Origin: Pseudoflavonifractor sp. An85
Lineage (GTDB): Bacteria; Bacillota; Clostridia; Oscillospirales; Oscillospiraceae
Direction: 5' to 3'
Length of the DNA stretch: 52,046 bases
Assembly (NCBI RefSeq): GCF_002161235.1
Contig: NZ_NFHE01000019.1
Span: forward strand, 1-52,046
In this document: positions 27,292 to 37,200 of the stretch, one piece after another
Layout: each line of letters begins with the position of its first letter
How positions within the stretch are numbered: position 1 is the first letter of the stretch
Notes under the pieces: generated by a model
Seen by the model: only the letters and a program-made list of their open reading frames with translations
Told to the model about the DNA's origin: nothing
Databases searched by the model: none
Made by a program: the position numbers and the translations under genes

Positions 27292-28562
27292 GAAGTGTTG
27301 TCAGAAAGTTAGTACTTGTCTCTATAGCCTTGCATACTACTCAGCAAATTACGGTGCTTAACTTGCCGCTTACGATTTTTCAGATGATTGCTATTGCGAC
27401 CTTGTGCGTAGGTATTTGTGATCTATTGCGGAGAAATTATTTGAAAAAGGGGACATATCTTCTCTATGCTACTATAACAGTTATAAGCGCCTGTGTAGCA
27501 TTGGCTGTTTCCGTGAATCGTAGTTGGGCGACCTCTCTTTTCTTGTTAAATATATTAATGGCGGGAATGTTTGTACTGATTGCCAACTACTTTACAGCGG
27601 ATGATTGTGATTGCCTTTTAAAAGCGTTTATTCAAAGTCAGTATATTACAATTTTAGTTTCCATATATGGCGCATATCAATTTACAGTTTACAACCGAAA
27701 TGTATCCGATATTGACATGGGAATAATCCATTGGAGTTTAAGTGAATCATTTGATACATTTGGACAAGCAGCAGGGAAGATGAGGTTATTTGCACCATAT
27801 AACACTGGGCCAGTTTTGTCAGCAGTTATGGGGATGTGTATTGTAATATTGCTTCTGAACAAAAGGTTATTTTTACCCAAGCAGAGGATTGGCTTAGTGA
27901 TTTCTTTTTTTGTTATTTTGTTGCTGACTGGAAGTCGGACAGGAATGTTGATGCTGTTTGTTACATTGATTTTGTATGGTATTCTCATGAAGCGGATTTC
28001 TAAGAAATTAGTATACATATTACTTATATGTACTGCTTTAGCAGCAGCAGTGAGTCCGCAGTTGCTAAAGGGAGAATATCTGGTATTTATGTTAAAGCGA
28101 TTCGGTGAATTTGATCTTGAATTATTCATGATGGATCGCCATTTACTAGTGCCTCTAGATGGGCTTATTATCTGGCTGAGTTCCATGAAAAACTTCTTGA
28201 TAGGAATTGGATTCGGGTCAAGCCTGTACATGAGCGGTGCGCATACATATTTGCCAGCACATTTCTTGAATAATTATGTTACGTTGATTGCAGAACGAGG
28301 ACTGTTCGGACTGTGTTTGGTTGTCATTCTTTTTTGGTGTGTTTATAAGGAATTTCGAAATGCAGATGAGAAGGACACCTCGAAAGCAGTTCGGTGGGCA
28401 ATGGTTGTAGGGTTGCTATGTGGTTTGACCTATGAAACTATGAACTGCTACTTTTATCAATTGCTGATTGGTGTCGTTTTGATGCTGGATACAGGACGAA
28501 AAAGGGGAAAAGCAAATGGGAACAATGTGTCTTTCCGTAATTATTCCGGTTTACAATGCTGA
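27288..28562 (+). CDS. O-antigen polymerase/ligase-like membrane protein (Wzy candidate)
   Basis: 424-aa polytopic membrane protein with about ten or more hydrophobic helices and a periplasm-side type loop late in the protein (around GSSLYMSGAHTYLPAHFLNNY), as in Wzy polymerases and O-antigen ligases. As the only such protein in the cluster, it is the likely polymerase joining repeat units outside the membrane. TTG start overlaps the preceding stop; GAGGTG is the RBS. Its 3' end overlaps the next gene by 47 bp. Confidence 0.82.
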   Translation: MRSVVRKLVLVSIALHTTQQITVLNLPLTIFQMIAIATLCVGICDLLRRNYLKKGTYLLYATITVISACVALAVSVNRSWATSLFLLNILMAGMFVLIANYFTADDCDCLLKAFIQSQYITILVSIYGAYQFTVYNRNVSDIDMGIIHWSLSESFDTFGQAAGKMRLFAPYNTGPVLSAVMGMCIVILLLNKRLFLPKQRIGLVISFFVILLLTGSRTGMLMLFVTLILYGILMKRISKKLVYILLICTALAAAVSPQLLKGEYLVFMLKRFGEFDLELFMMDRHLLVPLDGLIIWLSSMKNFLIGIGFGSSLYMSGAHTYLPAHFLNNYVTLIAERGLFGLCLVVILFWCVYKEFRNADEKDTSKAVRWAMVVGLLCGLTYETMNCYFYQLLIGVVLMLDTGRKRGKANGNNVSFRNYSGLQC

Positions 28563-29415
28563 AAAATATTTGCCGGAGCTTTTTGCGTGTTTGGATAAAT
28601 GCCAATGGAACGAAGGTGATGAAGTTTTATTGATTGATAACGGTTCCACAGATCAATCGAGTATTATGTGTGTGAATAGGGCGTTGGAGGATCCGACGCT
28701 ATATCGATATTTCAGGTATACGGAGAAGGCAGATTCATATGCGTCCAGAAACTATGGCGTATCACAGGCTAGGAACGAAGTTCTAGTTTTTACAGATAGT
28801 GATTGCAAGCCAGACTCTCACTGGATAGATGCGATTCACGCGAATTTGGAGCCTGGAGTTGTTCTAGGGGGATCCATTAAAATTGAAATTGTACGAAATA
28901 CAATATGGGAGCATTTTGACTCTATTGCCCACTTGCAAACAGAAAATATGGTGCACACAAAGTCGGTTGCAACAGCAAATATGGCAGCGCTACGGGCTGA
29001 TTTTGATCGTGTGGGGAAATTTACAGAACGCTTTTCAGGCGGAGATTATGATTGGTCAAGGCGTGCAAGTGAAAAGGGAGTAAAAATTAAATATGTTCCG
29101 GAAATGAGTGTCGTACATCCGTCTCGAAAGACTTACGGGGAGATTGAAAAAAAAGAACAAAGAATTGCGTATGGACAGGGGTTAGCTGCTTATAAAGGCG
29201 ACTGCCCTTATATAAAACTTCTTTTGACGTATACATTGAAAATATTTAAGTTAGATACTAATATGAGATATACAAGGCAATTGCGGAAAAGAGGTTTCAC
29301 ATTTTCGGAGTTGGCATATTTCAATCTGAAGTTTATGAAGATACGACTGCAGCAATTTAAGTTTAGCAAACTGGGATACAGACAAGTTTCGGCCAGAAAA
29401 CTAAAGCTAAAGTGA
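28516..29415 (+). CDS. Glycosyltransferase family 2
   Basis: GT-A inverting glycosyltransferase, 299 aa. SVIIPVYNAE at the N terminus, IDNGSTDQS, and the metal-binding DSD in FTDSDCKPD are classic GT2 features, with a GGDYDWSRRA acceptor-side motif later. It starts inside the 3' end of the polymerase gene, which indicates coupled translation. RBS AAAAGGGGAAAA before ATG 28516. Confidence 0.9.
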   Translation: MGTMCLSVIIPVYNAEKYLPELFACLDKCQWNEGDEVLLIDNGSTDQSSIMCVNRALEDPTLYRYFRYTEKADSYASRNYGVSQARNEVLVFTDSDCKPDSHWIDAIHANLEPGVVLGGSIKIEIVRNTIWEHFDSIAHLQTENMVHTKSVATANMAALRADFDRVGKFTERFSGGDYDWSRRASEKGVKIKYVPEMSVVHPSRKTYGEIEKKEQRIAYGQGLAAYKGDCPYIKLLLTYTLKIFKLDTNMRYTRQLRKRGFTFSELAYFNLKFMKIRLQQFKFSKLGYRQVSARKLKLK

Positions 29416-29610
29416 AGAACTATGTTTTCAAGGTCTAGAGGCTAATGCTCTGCCGTGTACTCGGTGTTTTTATATTGAGCACAATATGAGATATGACTAG
29501 GCGTGACTAATAATAATAGAAGTAGATCATTTTCAATTAAAATATGATAGTATGAAATCGCGATAAAATTACGGAAATTATTGTATAGCCTCGGAATGGA
29601 TGTGAGTTTT

Positions 29611-30726
29611 ATGGGGAAAAAAGTGCTTATAATTGGATACTGCAATGCTTATTTTAGAAGAGAGTTTGTTCGAAATGTTGTGCATGAGCAGATTCAATAC
29701 GATGTGTTATCGTTTGAAAAATGTGATGAAAAATATAGGAATTTATATAATCGCGTATATACATGTGCGTCGCCTTTTAAGGGTAAAATTCAAGCTCTTA
29801 TGACATATATTCTGTTTTTTATCCACATTCTTACGGTTGGACACTATGATATCATACATATCCACTCCATCAAAGAAATCGAAAGCCTATATGCACCATT
29901 GATTCGTAAAAAGTGTGATAAATTAATCTGCACTATATATGGATCAGATTATATGCGAGTAACTAATAAGGTGCGCCAACAATACAAAAAGTTATTTGAT
30001 AGAGCAGATTATATTACTTTAGCCACAAAGACCATTACGCAAGATTTTAATCAATATTATAAAAATAGATACTTGGATAAAATAGTAAGGCTATCAATGG
30101 CTATTGATACATTCAGAGTGATAGATCAGGTAATCCAGTCAGGAAGTAATAGAGAAGAATTAAAAAGCCTGTTTGGAATACCTAGAGACAGCTTTGTTAT
30201 CACGGTTGGCTACAATGCAACAAGAGAGCAAAATCACACAAAAATATTTAAGCAACTGATGGAATCGAAAGAGTGGTTGCCGAGCAATTATTTTGTGGTG
30301 GTGCCTATGGGATATGGAAATGCAGCTTATCGAGAGCGAATCGTCGAGGAATTCAATCATTCAGGCTTAAATGGGAAATGTCTATGTGAATTCTATGATA
30401 TGGAAATGATTGCGAGGTTACGGCTGTCTTCAGAAATGATGATTCAGTTACAAGATACAGACTTAATTTCTGCAAGTATGATGGAGTACATTTACACAGG
30501 TAATATCGTGGTGACAGGGGCATGGCTTAATTATACCGAGTTAAATGAATACATCGAGGAAATTTGTTCTATTGAGGCATTATCCTCAAAGTTAAAAGAA
30601 ATATTTTCAGATTTGGAACAATATTGTACCAAGACACGAACAGAAAAATGCAAAAAATATTTAAATGATAATTTTAGTTGGTTAGAAGTAAAGAAAAAAT
30701 GGCTGATGTTATATGGCGTGGAGTGA
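29611..30726 (+). CDS. Glycosyltransferase, GT4-like (divergent)
   Basis: 371-aa GT-B-like protein. The N-terminal part reads KVLIIGYCNAYFRREFV, then HYDIIHIHS and CTIYGSDYMR, as in many GT4 enzymes. The C-terminal EX7E motif is not clear, so the family call is weaker than for the others. ATG 29611 follows GGATGTGAG. The 195-bp gap before it is AT-rich and shows no gene. Confidence 0.72.
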   Translation: MGKKVLIIGYCNAYFRREFVRNVVHEQIQYDVLSFEKCDEKYRNLYNRVYTCASPFKGKIQALMTYILFFIHILTVGHYDIIHIHSIKEIESLYAPLIRKKCDKLICTIYGSDYMRVTNKVRQQYKKLFDRADYITLATKTITQDFNQYYKNRYLDKIVRLSMAIDTFRVIDQVIQSGSNREELKSLFGIPRDSFVITVGYNATREQNHTKIFKQLMESKEWLPSNYFVVVPMGYGNAAYRERIVEEFNHSGLNGKCLCEFYDMEMIARLRLSSEMMIQLQDTDLISASMMEYIYTGNIVVTGAWLNYTELNEYIEEICSIEALSSKLKEIFSDLEQYCTKTRTEKCKKYLNDNFSWLEVKKKWLMLYGVE

Positions 30727-30745
30727 ATAATAGGAAGAACTTCGT

Positions 30746-32188
30746 ATGAATGTAAAAACCATATTTAAACAATTTCTGACAGTAGGTATTGGGACCATTT
30801 TGACTATGGTGATTAGCGTTATCACCACACCAATTATTACGCGACTGGTAACTCCTGAAGAATATGGACGATTTTCTTTGTTTATTATGTATGGGAATAT
30901 TGCATTGTCTGTATTCTGTTTAGGACTGGATCAAGCGTTGGTAAGGTATTATTATGAGGAGAATAGCATAGGCTATAGGAATGCATTATTGTATAAGTGT
31001 GTTCGAATCCCACTAATTATCATACTTGCTTGTTTTATGGCATTTTTGGCGTTAAATAATTGCAGTGTTCTAAGGACAGAAGAGCATATTCCACTTTTTA
31101 TTTCTATCCTATTTTTTGTATATACGCTTATTTTGGTAATTCAGAGGTATAGTTCGTTGACTGTACGTCTTGAAAGACGAGTAAAATTATATTCTTTTCT
31201 TGGAATATTGATTAAAACTTTATTCGTAGTGTTGGCCATTATATTTCTTAAAGTATTGAATGCCTATCCAAGCGAGTTATTGATGGTAGCAATTACGGTT
31301 TCCACTGGAATAGCTATGTTACTTGGTATTATTGCGCAAGCGAATATATGGAAATTTGAAAAAGAAATTAAAAAGAGATGTGTAGTTCCCACTAAAGAAT
31401 TGATACGATATGCATATCCATATGTGTTTGCTCTGGGAATTTCGAGTTTTTTTCAGGGCATCGATAAGATGTCGTTAAATTATTACTCTACATACGCCGA
31501 AGTAGGTGTATATTCTTCGGCAATGTCAATTGTAAATATTTTTTCTATTTTACAGACAACTTTTAATAGCTTATATTCACCAATGGCTTTGGAACACTAT
31601 GCAAAAGACAAGCAGGACACATCTTTCTATGAGATAGCAAACCGAATAATTACAGTTCTGATGTTCTTTTTTGGCCTCACCTTAATATTGTTTAAGGATA
31701 TTTTTGTGCTACTTTTGGGTGAAAAATATCGAGAAGCTGCATGTATTTTGCCATTCCTGATTTTTCATCCAATTATGTATACTATTTCTGAAACAACCGT
31801 TTGTGGGCTAGTGTTCATGAAAAAAAGTAAGATGCAGGTGGTAATCGCAGCGATTTCTTGCTTGGCAAATCTTCTGGGGAATGCTATATTGGTACCCATT
31901 TATGGTGGACGGGGGGCGGCTTTTTCTACGGGTGTTTCGTATATCATCTTTTTTACTCTACGCACATTGATATCAAATCGATACTTTAAATTAAATATTA
32001 GTTTTAATAAATTCTACGCGGTGACAATTATCACGGGGGTGTACGCCATATATAACACTGTGGGAGAAAATTGCATTGTTTCTGTGTTAGGCTATATCAT
32101 TTGTGTAACGGTATTGTTAGTGATGTACAAGGATACTGTTTTTCAGTTGATTCAATATGGAAAACAAATTTTGAGTAGAGGGAAATAG
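30746..32188 (+). CDS. Polysaccharide flippase (Wzx-like, MOP superfamily)
   Basis: 480 aa, about 12-14 membrane helices, with TPIITRLVTPEEYGRFSLF near the N terminus as in Wzx and RfbX proteins. Expected to flip lipid-linked repeat units to the outer face for the Wzy candidate. In the AT-rich core; RBS AGGAAG. Confidence 0.9.
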   Translation: MNVKTIFKQFLTVGIGTILTMVISVITTPIITRLVTPEEYGRFSLFIMYGNIALSVFCLGLDQALVRYYYEENSIGYRNALLYKCVRIPLIIILACFMAFLALNNCSVLRTEEHIPLFISILFFVYTLILVIQRYSSLTVRLERRVKLYSFLGILIKTLFVVLAIIFLKVLNAYPSELLMVAITVSTGIAMLLGIIAQANIWKFEKEIKKRCVVPTKELIRYAYPYVFALGISSFFQGIDKMSLNYYSTYAEVGVYSSAMSIVNIFSILQTTFNSLYSPMALEHYAKDKQDTSFYEIANRIITVLMFFFGLTLILFKDIFVLLLGEKYREAACILPFLIFHPIMYTISETTVCGLVFMKKSKMQVVIAAISCLANLLGNAILVPIYGGRGAAFSTGVSYIIFFTLRTLISNRYFKLNISFNKFYAVTIITGVYAIYNTVGENCIVSVLGYIICVTVLLVMYKDTVFQLIQYGKQILSRGK

Positions 32189-32280
32189 AAGCTGTTGTGA
32201 GAAATTGATATAAGCACGTTTGGTGCAAGTAAATTAGATTTTATTGGAGATCGACATGCTTCTTGGTGCTGGAAATAACA

Positions 32281-32451
32281 ATGTTTTATGTTGGTGATGA
32301 CATGATTGTCAAGTATACCTCTGTAAGACTTTGGTCAAAATGCTGGCCTTCTGGGCCTAATTACAGCATACAGAATAACGTGACTTTGTTACATCAAGTG
32401 ATGTATTCGTATGAGTTGCTAGAAATCAAGGATAATAGGATGAAACAATGA
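32281..32451 (+). pseudogene. Short ORF overlapping vanZ start, probable remnant
   Basis: 56-codon frame from ATG 32281 whose TGA overlaps the vanZ ATG (ATGA). A better-placed start, ATG 32255 behind TTGGAG, reads only 13 codons in another frame. This looks like a small gene broken by a frameshift, or the tail of an exchanged gene. No family recognised. Confidence 0.3.
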
Positions 32452-32996
32452 TACAATATGCAGGCAATATCTTAAGTCGTATTACCATGGCTCAATGGGC
32501 TGGATTTATTATATTCACGGTAATTGTACTTTTGGGTGACAGGCTGAGCAGTGCTATGTGGAAACGTGCTGTAGTGGTCACACTGAAGCATAAATCTCTA
32601 GTTATCTACACTGCATTTATTTTTCTCACAACGATATTTACCCGTGAGATAGGCTCTGGTGGAAAACTGGCCTGGACGCCCCTATGGTCCTGGCAGATGG
32701 TGCTTCGACATCACAATCTCCAGTTGCTCTGGCAGATCCTATTGAATATCCTACTCTTTGTCCCTCTTGGGGCCTTGCTGGCTCTCAACCGTGGCCGGTC
32801 GGCAAAGGCAATCGTGCTGACGGGCTTCGGACTGTCCTTGTGTATTGAGCTGTGCCAGCTGGTGTTTCGGCTGGGGCTGTTTGAGTGGGATGATATTCTG
32901 CACAACGGAAGCGGATGCGTACTGGGAATGCTTGCGGCGAGAACATGCCAGGGATTTCTGCAGAAAATAAAAAATGGGGATTGTGAATATTGGTGA
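32448..32996 (+). CDS. VanZ-family membrane protein
   Basis: 182 aa with about four to five membrane helices and the VanZ pattern NILLFVPLGALLAL ... ELCQLVFRLGLFEWDDILHN. VanZ homologues confer low-level lipoglycopeptide tolerance in some species and occur with envelope-glycan genes; the role here is unknown. The 5' third is AT-rich like the capsule core, while the rest (from about 32640) is GC-rich, so a recombination border may lie inside the gene. Confidence 0.85.
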   Translation: MIQYAGNILSRITMAQWAGFIIFTVIVLLGDRLSSAMWKRAVVVTLKHKSLVIYTAFIFLTTIFTREIGSGGKLAWTPLWSWQMVLRHHNLQLLWQILLNILLFVPLGALLALNRGRSAKAIVLTGFGLSLCIELCQLVFRLGLFEWDDILHNGSGCVLGMLAARTCQGFLQKIKNGDCEYW

Positions 32997-33060
32997 CTAT
33001 AAATGTAGAAAATGCAGGGAAGTCTGACTAGTATTACCTGACAAAACTCGCTTTAAATGA

Positions 33061-33089
33061 TTGTCAGAGGAAACGGCTCGTGGTATAAT
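33061..33089 (+). promoter_or_regulatory. Sigma-A promoter of the capsule regulatory/export unit
   Basis: TTGTCA, 17-bp spacer and perfect TATAAT, 42 bp before cpsB. It makes cpsB-lcp-cpsC-cpsD-sortase a separate transcription unit from the glycosyltransferase operon. Confidence 0.8.
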
Positions 33090-33130
33090 AGTTGAAACTT
33101 GTGCGAGCCTGTCACTAGGAGGACAGTTAC

Positions 33131-33841
33131 ATGGGAACTCCCTTTATCATTGATTTCCATAGTCATATTTTACCTGGCATCGATGATGGAAGCCAAAACC
33201 TGGATATGACCCGGGAGATGCTTCTCCAATCGGGGGAAGCGGGGGTCGATCTGATGGTGGCCACCCCCCATTTTTACGGGCATCGGGATACGCTGGAGGC
33301 GTTCTTGGAGCGGCGCGGCAAGGCAAGACGAGCCGTGGGGACGATTCTGACGCCGGATATGCCAGGTGTTCGATTGGGGGCCGAGGTGGCCTTTTACAGC
33401 GGATTGGAAGAATTGGATGGAATTGAACAGCTCTGTATCCAAGGCACCAATGTGCTATTGCTGGAAATGCCCTTTGCTCCCTGGACGGAATACGAGTGGA
33501 ACGTGCTGACAACCCTGACGTTGGATCGCAATCTCCAGATCGTGCTGGCTCACTTTGAACGGTATTACGAATTCCAGAAGGACCCCAATTTGCCTCAACG
33601 GCTCAAAGAGCTGTTTGTCTACTTACAGATCAACGCAGGCACATTGCTCCACTGGAACAAACGAGGCCGCTGGATGGATTGGCTGGCCCGTGGGGATGCG
33701 CACTTGTTAGGCAGCGACACCCACAACCTGACCAATCGTGCCCCCAATCTGGGACAGGCCAGAGACGTGGTGAAGCGCAAGCTGGGCTCAGCGGTATTGG
33801 AGCGGATTGATCAAACCGGCAACAAGCTGCTGGAGCTGTGA
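33131..33841 (+). CDS. CpsB/CapC-type tyrosine-protein phosphatase (PHP fold)
   Basis: Metal-dependent phosphatase that reverses phosphorylation of the CpsD tyrosine cluster and so tunes capsule polymerisation. The 236-aa product has metal-ligand motifs DFHSHILPGIDDG (8-20), ATPH, the Glu in LGAEV, LAHFER and GSDTH. TAGGAGGA lies upstream of ATG. First gene of its own unit. Confidence 0.92.
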   Translation: MGTPFIIDFHSHILPGIDDGSQNLDMTREMLLQSGEAGVDLMVATPHFYGHRDTLEAFLERRGKARRAVGTILTPDMPGVRLGAEVAFYSGLEELDGIEQLCIQGTNVLLLEMPFAPWTEYEWNVLTTLTLDRNLQIVLAHFERYYEFQKDPNLPQRLKELFVYLQINAGTLLHWNKRGRWMDWLARGDAHLLGSDTHNLTNRAPNLGQARDVVKRKLGSAVLERIDQTGNKLLEL

Positions 33842-33866
33842 TGTGTGATAGATATAAGGAGATATG

Positions 33867-34871
33867 ATGAGAAGTCAAGCGAGAAAACTGGGGTGTGCTG
33901 CTTTGGCTGTCGCTGTGTTTATGGGCATGTTAGCCGGATGCAACAAACCCCAACAAGGTAGCGACAGCGGAAAAACCGTGGAAGAGATGATGGGTGTTGA
34001 CAGTGGCAGTACCCCAAGCGTATACTATGATGGAAACTGGTACCAGCCCTCAAAAGATGTGGAATCATATCTGATTATGGGGGTGGACCGGGACGGCGAA
34101 GCCACGGAAGCAAATCCCATCGATGGCGCTGGACAAGCGGACATGCTGATGGTTCTGGTCATTGATCATGCCGAAAAGACCTATCATGTGTTGCAGATCA
34201 ACCGAGATACCATGACAGACGTCACGGTACTGGGAATGCAGGGTGACGAGATTGGTACGGAGAAGATGCAGATTGCTGCGGCCCACAGCTATGGCACAGG
34301 TCTAAAGGATAGCTGCGAAAACACCGTGAAGGCTGTGTCAACCTTCCTCTACGACGTCAAGATAGACGGGTATGCAGCGATCCAAATGGATGCCATTCCA
34401 CTCATCAATGACTGGGCAGGTGGCGTGACCGTCACCATTAAAGATGACTTCTCACAGGTAGACCCTTCCTTGGTGATGGGGGAGACCATCACACTTACGG
34501 GAGAACAGGCGTACACCTACATCCGTGGACGCTTTTACGTGGGTGACAGCACCAATATTTCCCGCATGGCCCGACAGGTGGAGTACTTCAATGGGCTGGC
34601 TTCTCAGGTCCATAAGATGATGAATGAGGACATCGGAACCGTGGCAGAGTTGTATCAGACTATCACGCCTTACATGGTAACAGATATGGGAAGCGGAACC
34701 GTGACCAAACTGGCCCAGAAATGCAAAGGATACACCAATGGTGGAGTTGTGAGCATTGAGGGTGAGTCCAAGATGGGCGAGAAGTTTATGGAATTCTACG
34801 CTGATGAAGACAGTGTGAAGCAGGCAGTGTTCAGTCTGTTCTACACTCAAGTTCAGGAGGAGACAGAGTAA
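33867..34871 (+). CDS. LytR-CpsA-Psr (LCP) family glycopolymer ligase, lipoprotein-like
   Basis: LCP proteins move lipid-linked capsule or teichoic acid onto peptidoglycan. The 334-aa product has the INRDTMTD and RGRFYVGDSTNISRMARQ motifs with the Arg residues that bind the pyrophosphate. Unlike most LCP proteins, which have a plain N-terminal membrane helix, this one has a lipobox-like LAGC (Cys25), so it may be a lipoprotein. RBS AAGGAG; ATG 33864 is an alternative start. Its stop directly abuts the next ATG. Confidence 0.9.
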   Translation: MRSQARKLGCAALAVAVFMGMLAGCNKPQQGSDSGKTVEEMMGVDSGSTPSVYYDGNWYQPSKDVESYLIMGVDRDGEATEANPIDGAGQADMLMVLVIDHAEKTYHVLQINRDTMTDVTVLGMQGDEIGTEKMQIAAAHSYGTGLKDSCENTVKAVSTFLYDVKIDGYAAIQMDAIPLINDWAGGVTVTIKDDFSQVDPSLVMGETITLTGEQAYTYIRGRFYVGDSTNISRMARQVEYFNGLASQVHKMMNEDIGTVAELYQTITPYMVTDMGSGTVTKLAQKCKGYTNGGVVSIEGESKMGEKFMEFYADEDSVKQAVFSLFYTQVQEETE

Positions 34872-35639
34872 ATGGAAAATCGTATGTCACAGCAAATGGT
34901 AGAAGAAGATGTCATTGACCTTAAGGACATTTTCTTCATTTTGCGGCAGAAGTGGTTGAAGATCATTGCATTTTTTGTGTTGGGAGCTGTGGTGGCCGGT
35001 CTGGTGACCGTTTTTGTGATCACGCCAAAGTATACGGCTACGGCTTCCATCTATGTGGTTTCTGCCTCCAATGACTCTGTGGTGGACTTGACGGACCTGC
35101 AGATTGGCACTTCTCTCACAGCGGACTATGAGACCTTGCTGATGGGCCGGCCGATGATGGAGAGTGTGATCAAAAATTTGAAACTCGAAGGTACAACTGT
35201 AGAGGATTTAAAGTCTATGATCAGCATTTCCAATCCCACTGGTACCCGTATTTTGAATATTAAGGCCACCAGCGCGGACCCCCAGCAGGCTCGGGACATT
35301 GCCAATGAGATGGCAAAGCTGGGTGTGAGCTGGCTGCCTGAGGTCATGGACTCCAATGCCCCCAATATTGCCGAGGAGGCCGTGACTCCCACTTCTCCCA
35401 GCAGCCCCAGTTTGGTTCGCAATATTGCTCTGGGCGCCTTGGTGTTTGCTGTGCTCTATGTGGCCTTTGTGGTGGTTCGATTCATGATGAATGACACCAT
35501 CCGTTCCAGCGAGGAGTTGGAGCGCTACTTTGGTATCGTTCCTTTGGCTGTGGTGCCGGAGGCTGACGGTGACGCTCGGCCTGTGTCTGGCCGGCCAACG
35601 AGGAAGCCTCAAACGCGCAAGGCAAAGAAAGGAGCGTAA
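34872..35639 (+). CDS. Wzz/CpsC-type chain-length regulator and kinase modulator
   Basis: 255-aa polysaccharide copolymerase with two membrane helices (about residues 35-57 and 182-203) around an extracellular domain with the coiled, Pro-rich end (TPTSPSSPS). The short cytoplasmic tail would activate the CpsD kinase encoded next. The first gene in this unit starts immediately after the lcp stop codon. RBS CAGGAGGAG. Confidence 0.9.
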   Translation: MENRMSQQMVEEDVIDLKDIFFILRQKWLKIIAFFVLGAVVAGLVTVFVITPKYTATASIYVVSASNDSVVDLTDLQIGTSLTADYETLLMGRPMMESVIKNLKLEGTTVEDLKSMISISNPTGTRILNIKATSADPQQARDIANEMAKLGVSWLPEVMDSNAPNIAEEAVTPTSPSSPSLVRNIALGALVFAVLYVAFVVVRFMMNDTIRSSEELERYFGIVPLAVVPEADGDARPVSGRPTRKPQTRKAKKGA

Positions 35640-35645
35640 CAAGCC

Positions 35646-36359
35646 ATGAAGACCTTGACTCTGAACAATCTGAATACGCTCCCTTATGCCACCGAAGAGG
35701 CACTCAATCGTCTGCGTATTAACTTTAACTTCTGTGGAGATCGTTTTAAGAAGATCTTGATTACCAGTAGCGTTCCCGGTGAGGGCAAGAGTTTCATTTC
35801 CACCAACCTGTGGCGCATGCTAGGTGAGTCCGGGCGTAACGTTGTACTGGTGGATGCGGATATCCGCAAGTCTATGATGCGCACACGCTATCGCATGAGC
35901 AGCAACGGCGGAGATTTTGTGGGTCTCTCCCATTATCTGGCGGGCAGCGCGTCTCTGGATGATGTGGTTTACGCCACCAATCTTCCCGGAGCGTATCTGT
36001 TGCCCACAGCCCACACAGTGTTCAATCCGTCCATCTTATTGCAAAATGGACGGGTGGAAGAGATGTTGGATGCCCTGGCCCAACGGTTTGACCACGTGCT
36101 GGTGGATACACCGCCTCTGACCAACGTGGCAGATGGCGAGTTGATTGCATCCTTCTGTGACGGCGCTCTTCTGGTGGTGCACGGCGGCGGCACCCCCCGT
36201 AGTCTGGTGTCCAATTCCCTGAAGTTGCTTGACCGTGCTGGTTGTGAGCTTATGGGTGTGGTACTCAACCGGGTAAAAGAAGATGGAAATCCCTATTACC
36301 AGAAGTACACCAAGTATGGTTATTACTACGAAGACAATGACGGGAGCCGCAAGAAATGA
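35646..36359 (+). CDS. CpsD-type bacterial tyrosine kinase (BY-kinase)
   Basis: 237 aa cytoplasmic autokinase working with the CpsC-type protein to control capsule assembly. Walker A SSVPGEGKS (41-49), Walker A' VVLVDADIRKS, Walker B HVLVDTPP. The C terminus has a tyrosine cluster (YYQKYTKYGYYYED) for autophosphorylation, the target of the CpsB phosphatase. Its stop overlaps the sortase ATG. Confidence 0.94.
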   Translation: MKTLTLNNLNTLPYATEEALNRLRINFNFCGDRFKKILITSSVPGEGKSFISTNLWRMLGESGRNVVLVDADIRKSMMRTRYRMSSNGGDFVGLSHYLAGSASLDDVVYATNLPGAYLLPTAHTVFNPSILLQNGRVEEMLDALAQRFDHVLVDTPPLTNVADGELIASFCDGALLVVHGGGTPRSLVSNSLKLLDRAGCELMGVVLNRVKEDGNPYYQKYTKYGYYYEDNDGSRKK

Positions 36360-37123
36360 AAAAGAAAAGCATTTGGGTCATCATTGCTGCGTTGGCCGCA
36401 GTGGGCATTCTGGCTGGAGCGATTTATCTATGGATCGCCAGCAGACGGACTGAATTGCCGGATGATGTGATTCAGCATTCCACTCAGCCCACCCAGGCAC
36501 AGCCCTCTGCCACTCCGGAGCTGGCGGAGGATCCTGTGGACTGGGACAAGCTGCATGCCATTTCCGAAGATATCTACGCATACATTGAGATGCCGGGCGC
36601 CAAGATATCCTATCCCATTGTCCAACGTGAGGGAGAAGATAGCTACTATCTGCGGCGTGACGTATACGGGAATTATTCGGTACCTGGATCTATCTTCACA
36701 AAATACAGCTATAACAGCACAGACTTTAACGATCCGGTGACTGTGGTGTATGGACATGCTATCGTCAGCGATGGCAGTATGTTTGGTTCTCTGCAATCCT
36801 ATATGCAGAGCACCACCATTGACGAGACCACGACTTTTACCATTTATTTGCCTGGGCGGCAGTTAACCTATCAGATTTTTGCCGCAGTACCCCATGACAA
36901 GAAGCATATTTTGTACTATAATGATTTCAGCCAAGAAGACCAGTTCAATCAATATTTTGAAAAAGTATTGAACACCAGAAGCTTGTATGCTAATATCAAC
37001 GAAGAGTATGCACCCGAATTTGGGGATAAGATCGTGATGTTGTACACTTGCCTCAATGGCGAAGCTTCCTATCGATATGTGGTCATGGGAAAGCTGGTGG
37101 AGGAGATCCCGCTGGCATCTTAA
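36356..37123 (+). CDS. Class B-like sortase
   Basis: Membrane-anchored transpeptidase, 255 aa, N-terminal signal anchor (about residues 5-28). Likely catalytic residues His134 in VYGHAI, Cys232 in LYTC and Arg240 in SYRYVV; the fold and length fit the class B (SrtB) group. It overlaps cpsD by 4 bp, so it is translated with the capsule kinase. The following gene encodes a probable surface substrate. Confidence 0.9.
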   Translation: MKKKSIWVIIAALAAVGILAGAIYLWIASRRTELPDDVIQHSTQPTQAQPSATPELAEDPVDWDKLHAISEDIYAYIEMPGAKISYPIVQREGEDSYYLRRDVYGNYSVPGSIFTKYSYNSTDFNDPVTVVYGHAIVSDGSMFGSLQSYMQSTTIDETTTFTIYLPGRQLTYQIFAAVPHDKKHILYYNDFSQEDQFNQYFEKVLNTRSLYANINEEYAPEFGDKIVMLYTCLNGEASYRYVVMGKLVEEIPLAS

Positions 37124-37200
37124 GGTGTCATATAAACTTACACCACCGGATGAGGGGGAGGTAGGTTTTTATGAAATATTTTAATAGGAGGAAATCCAAA

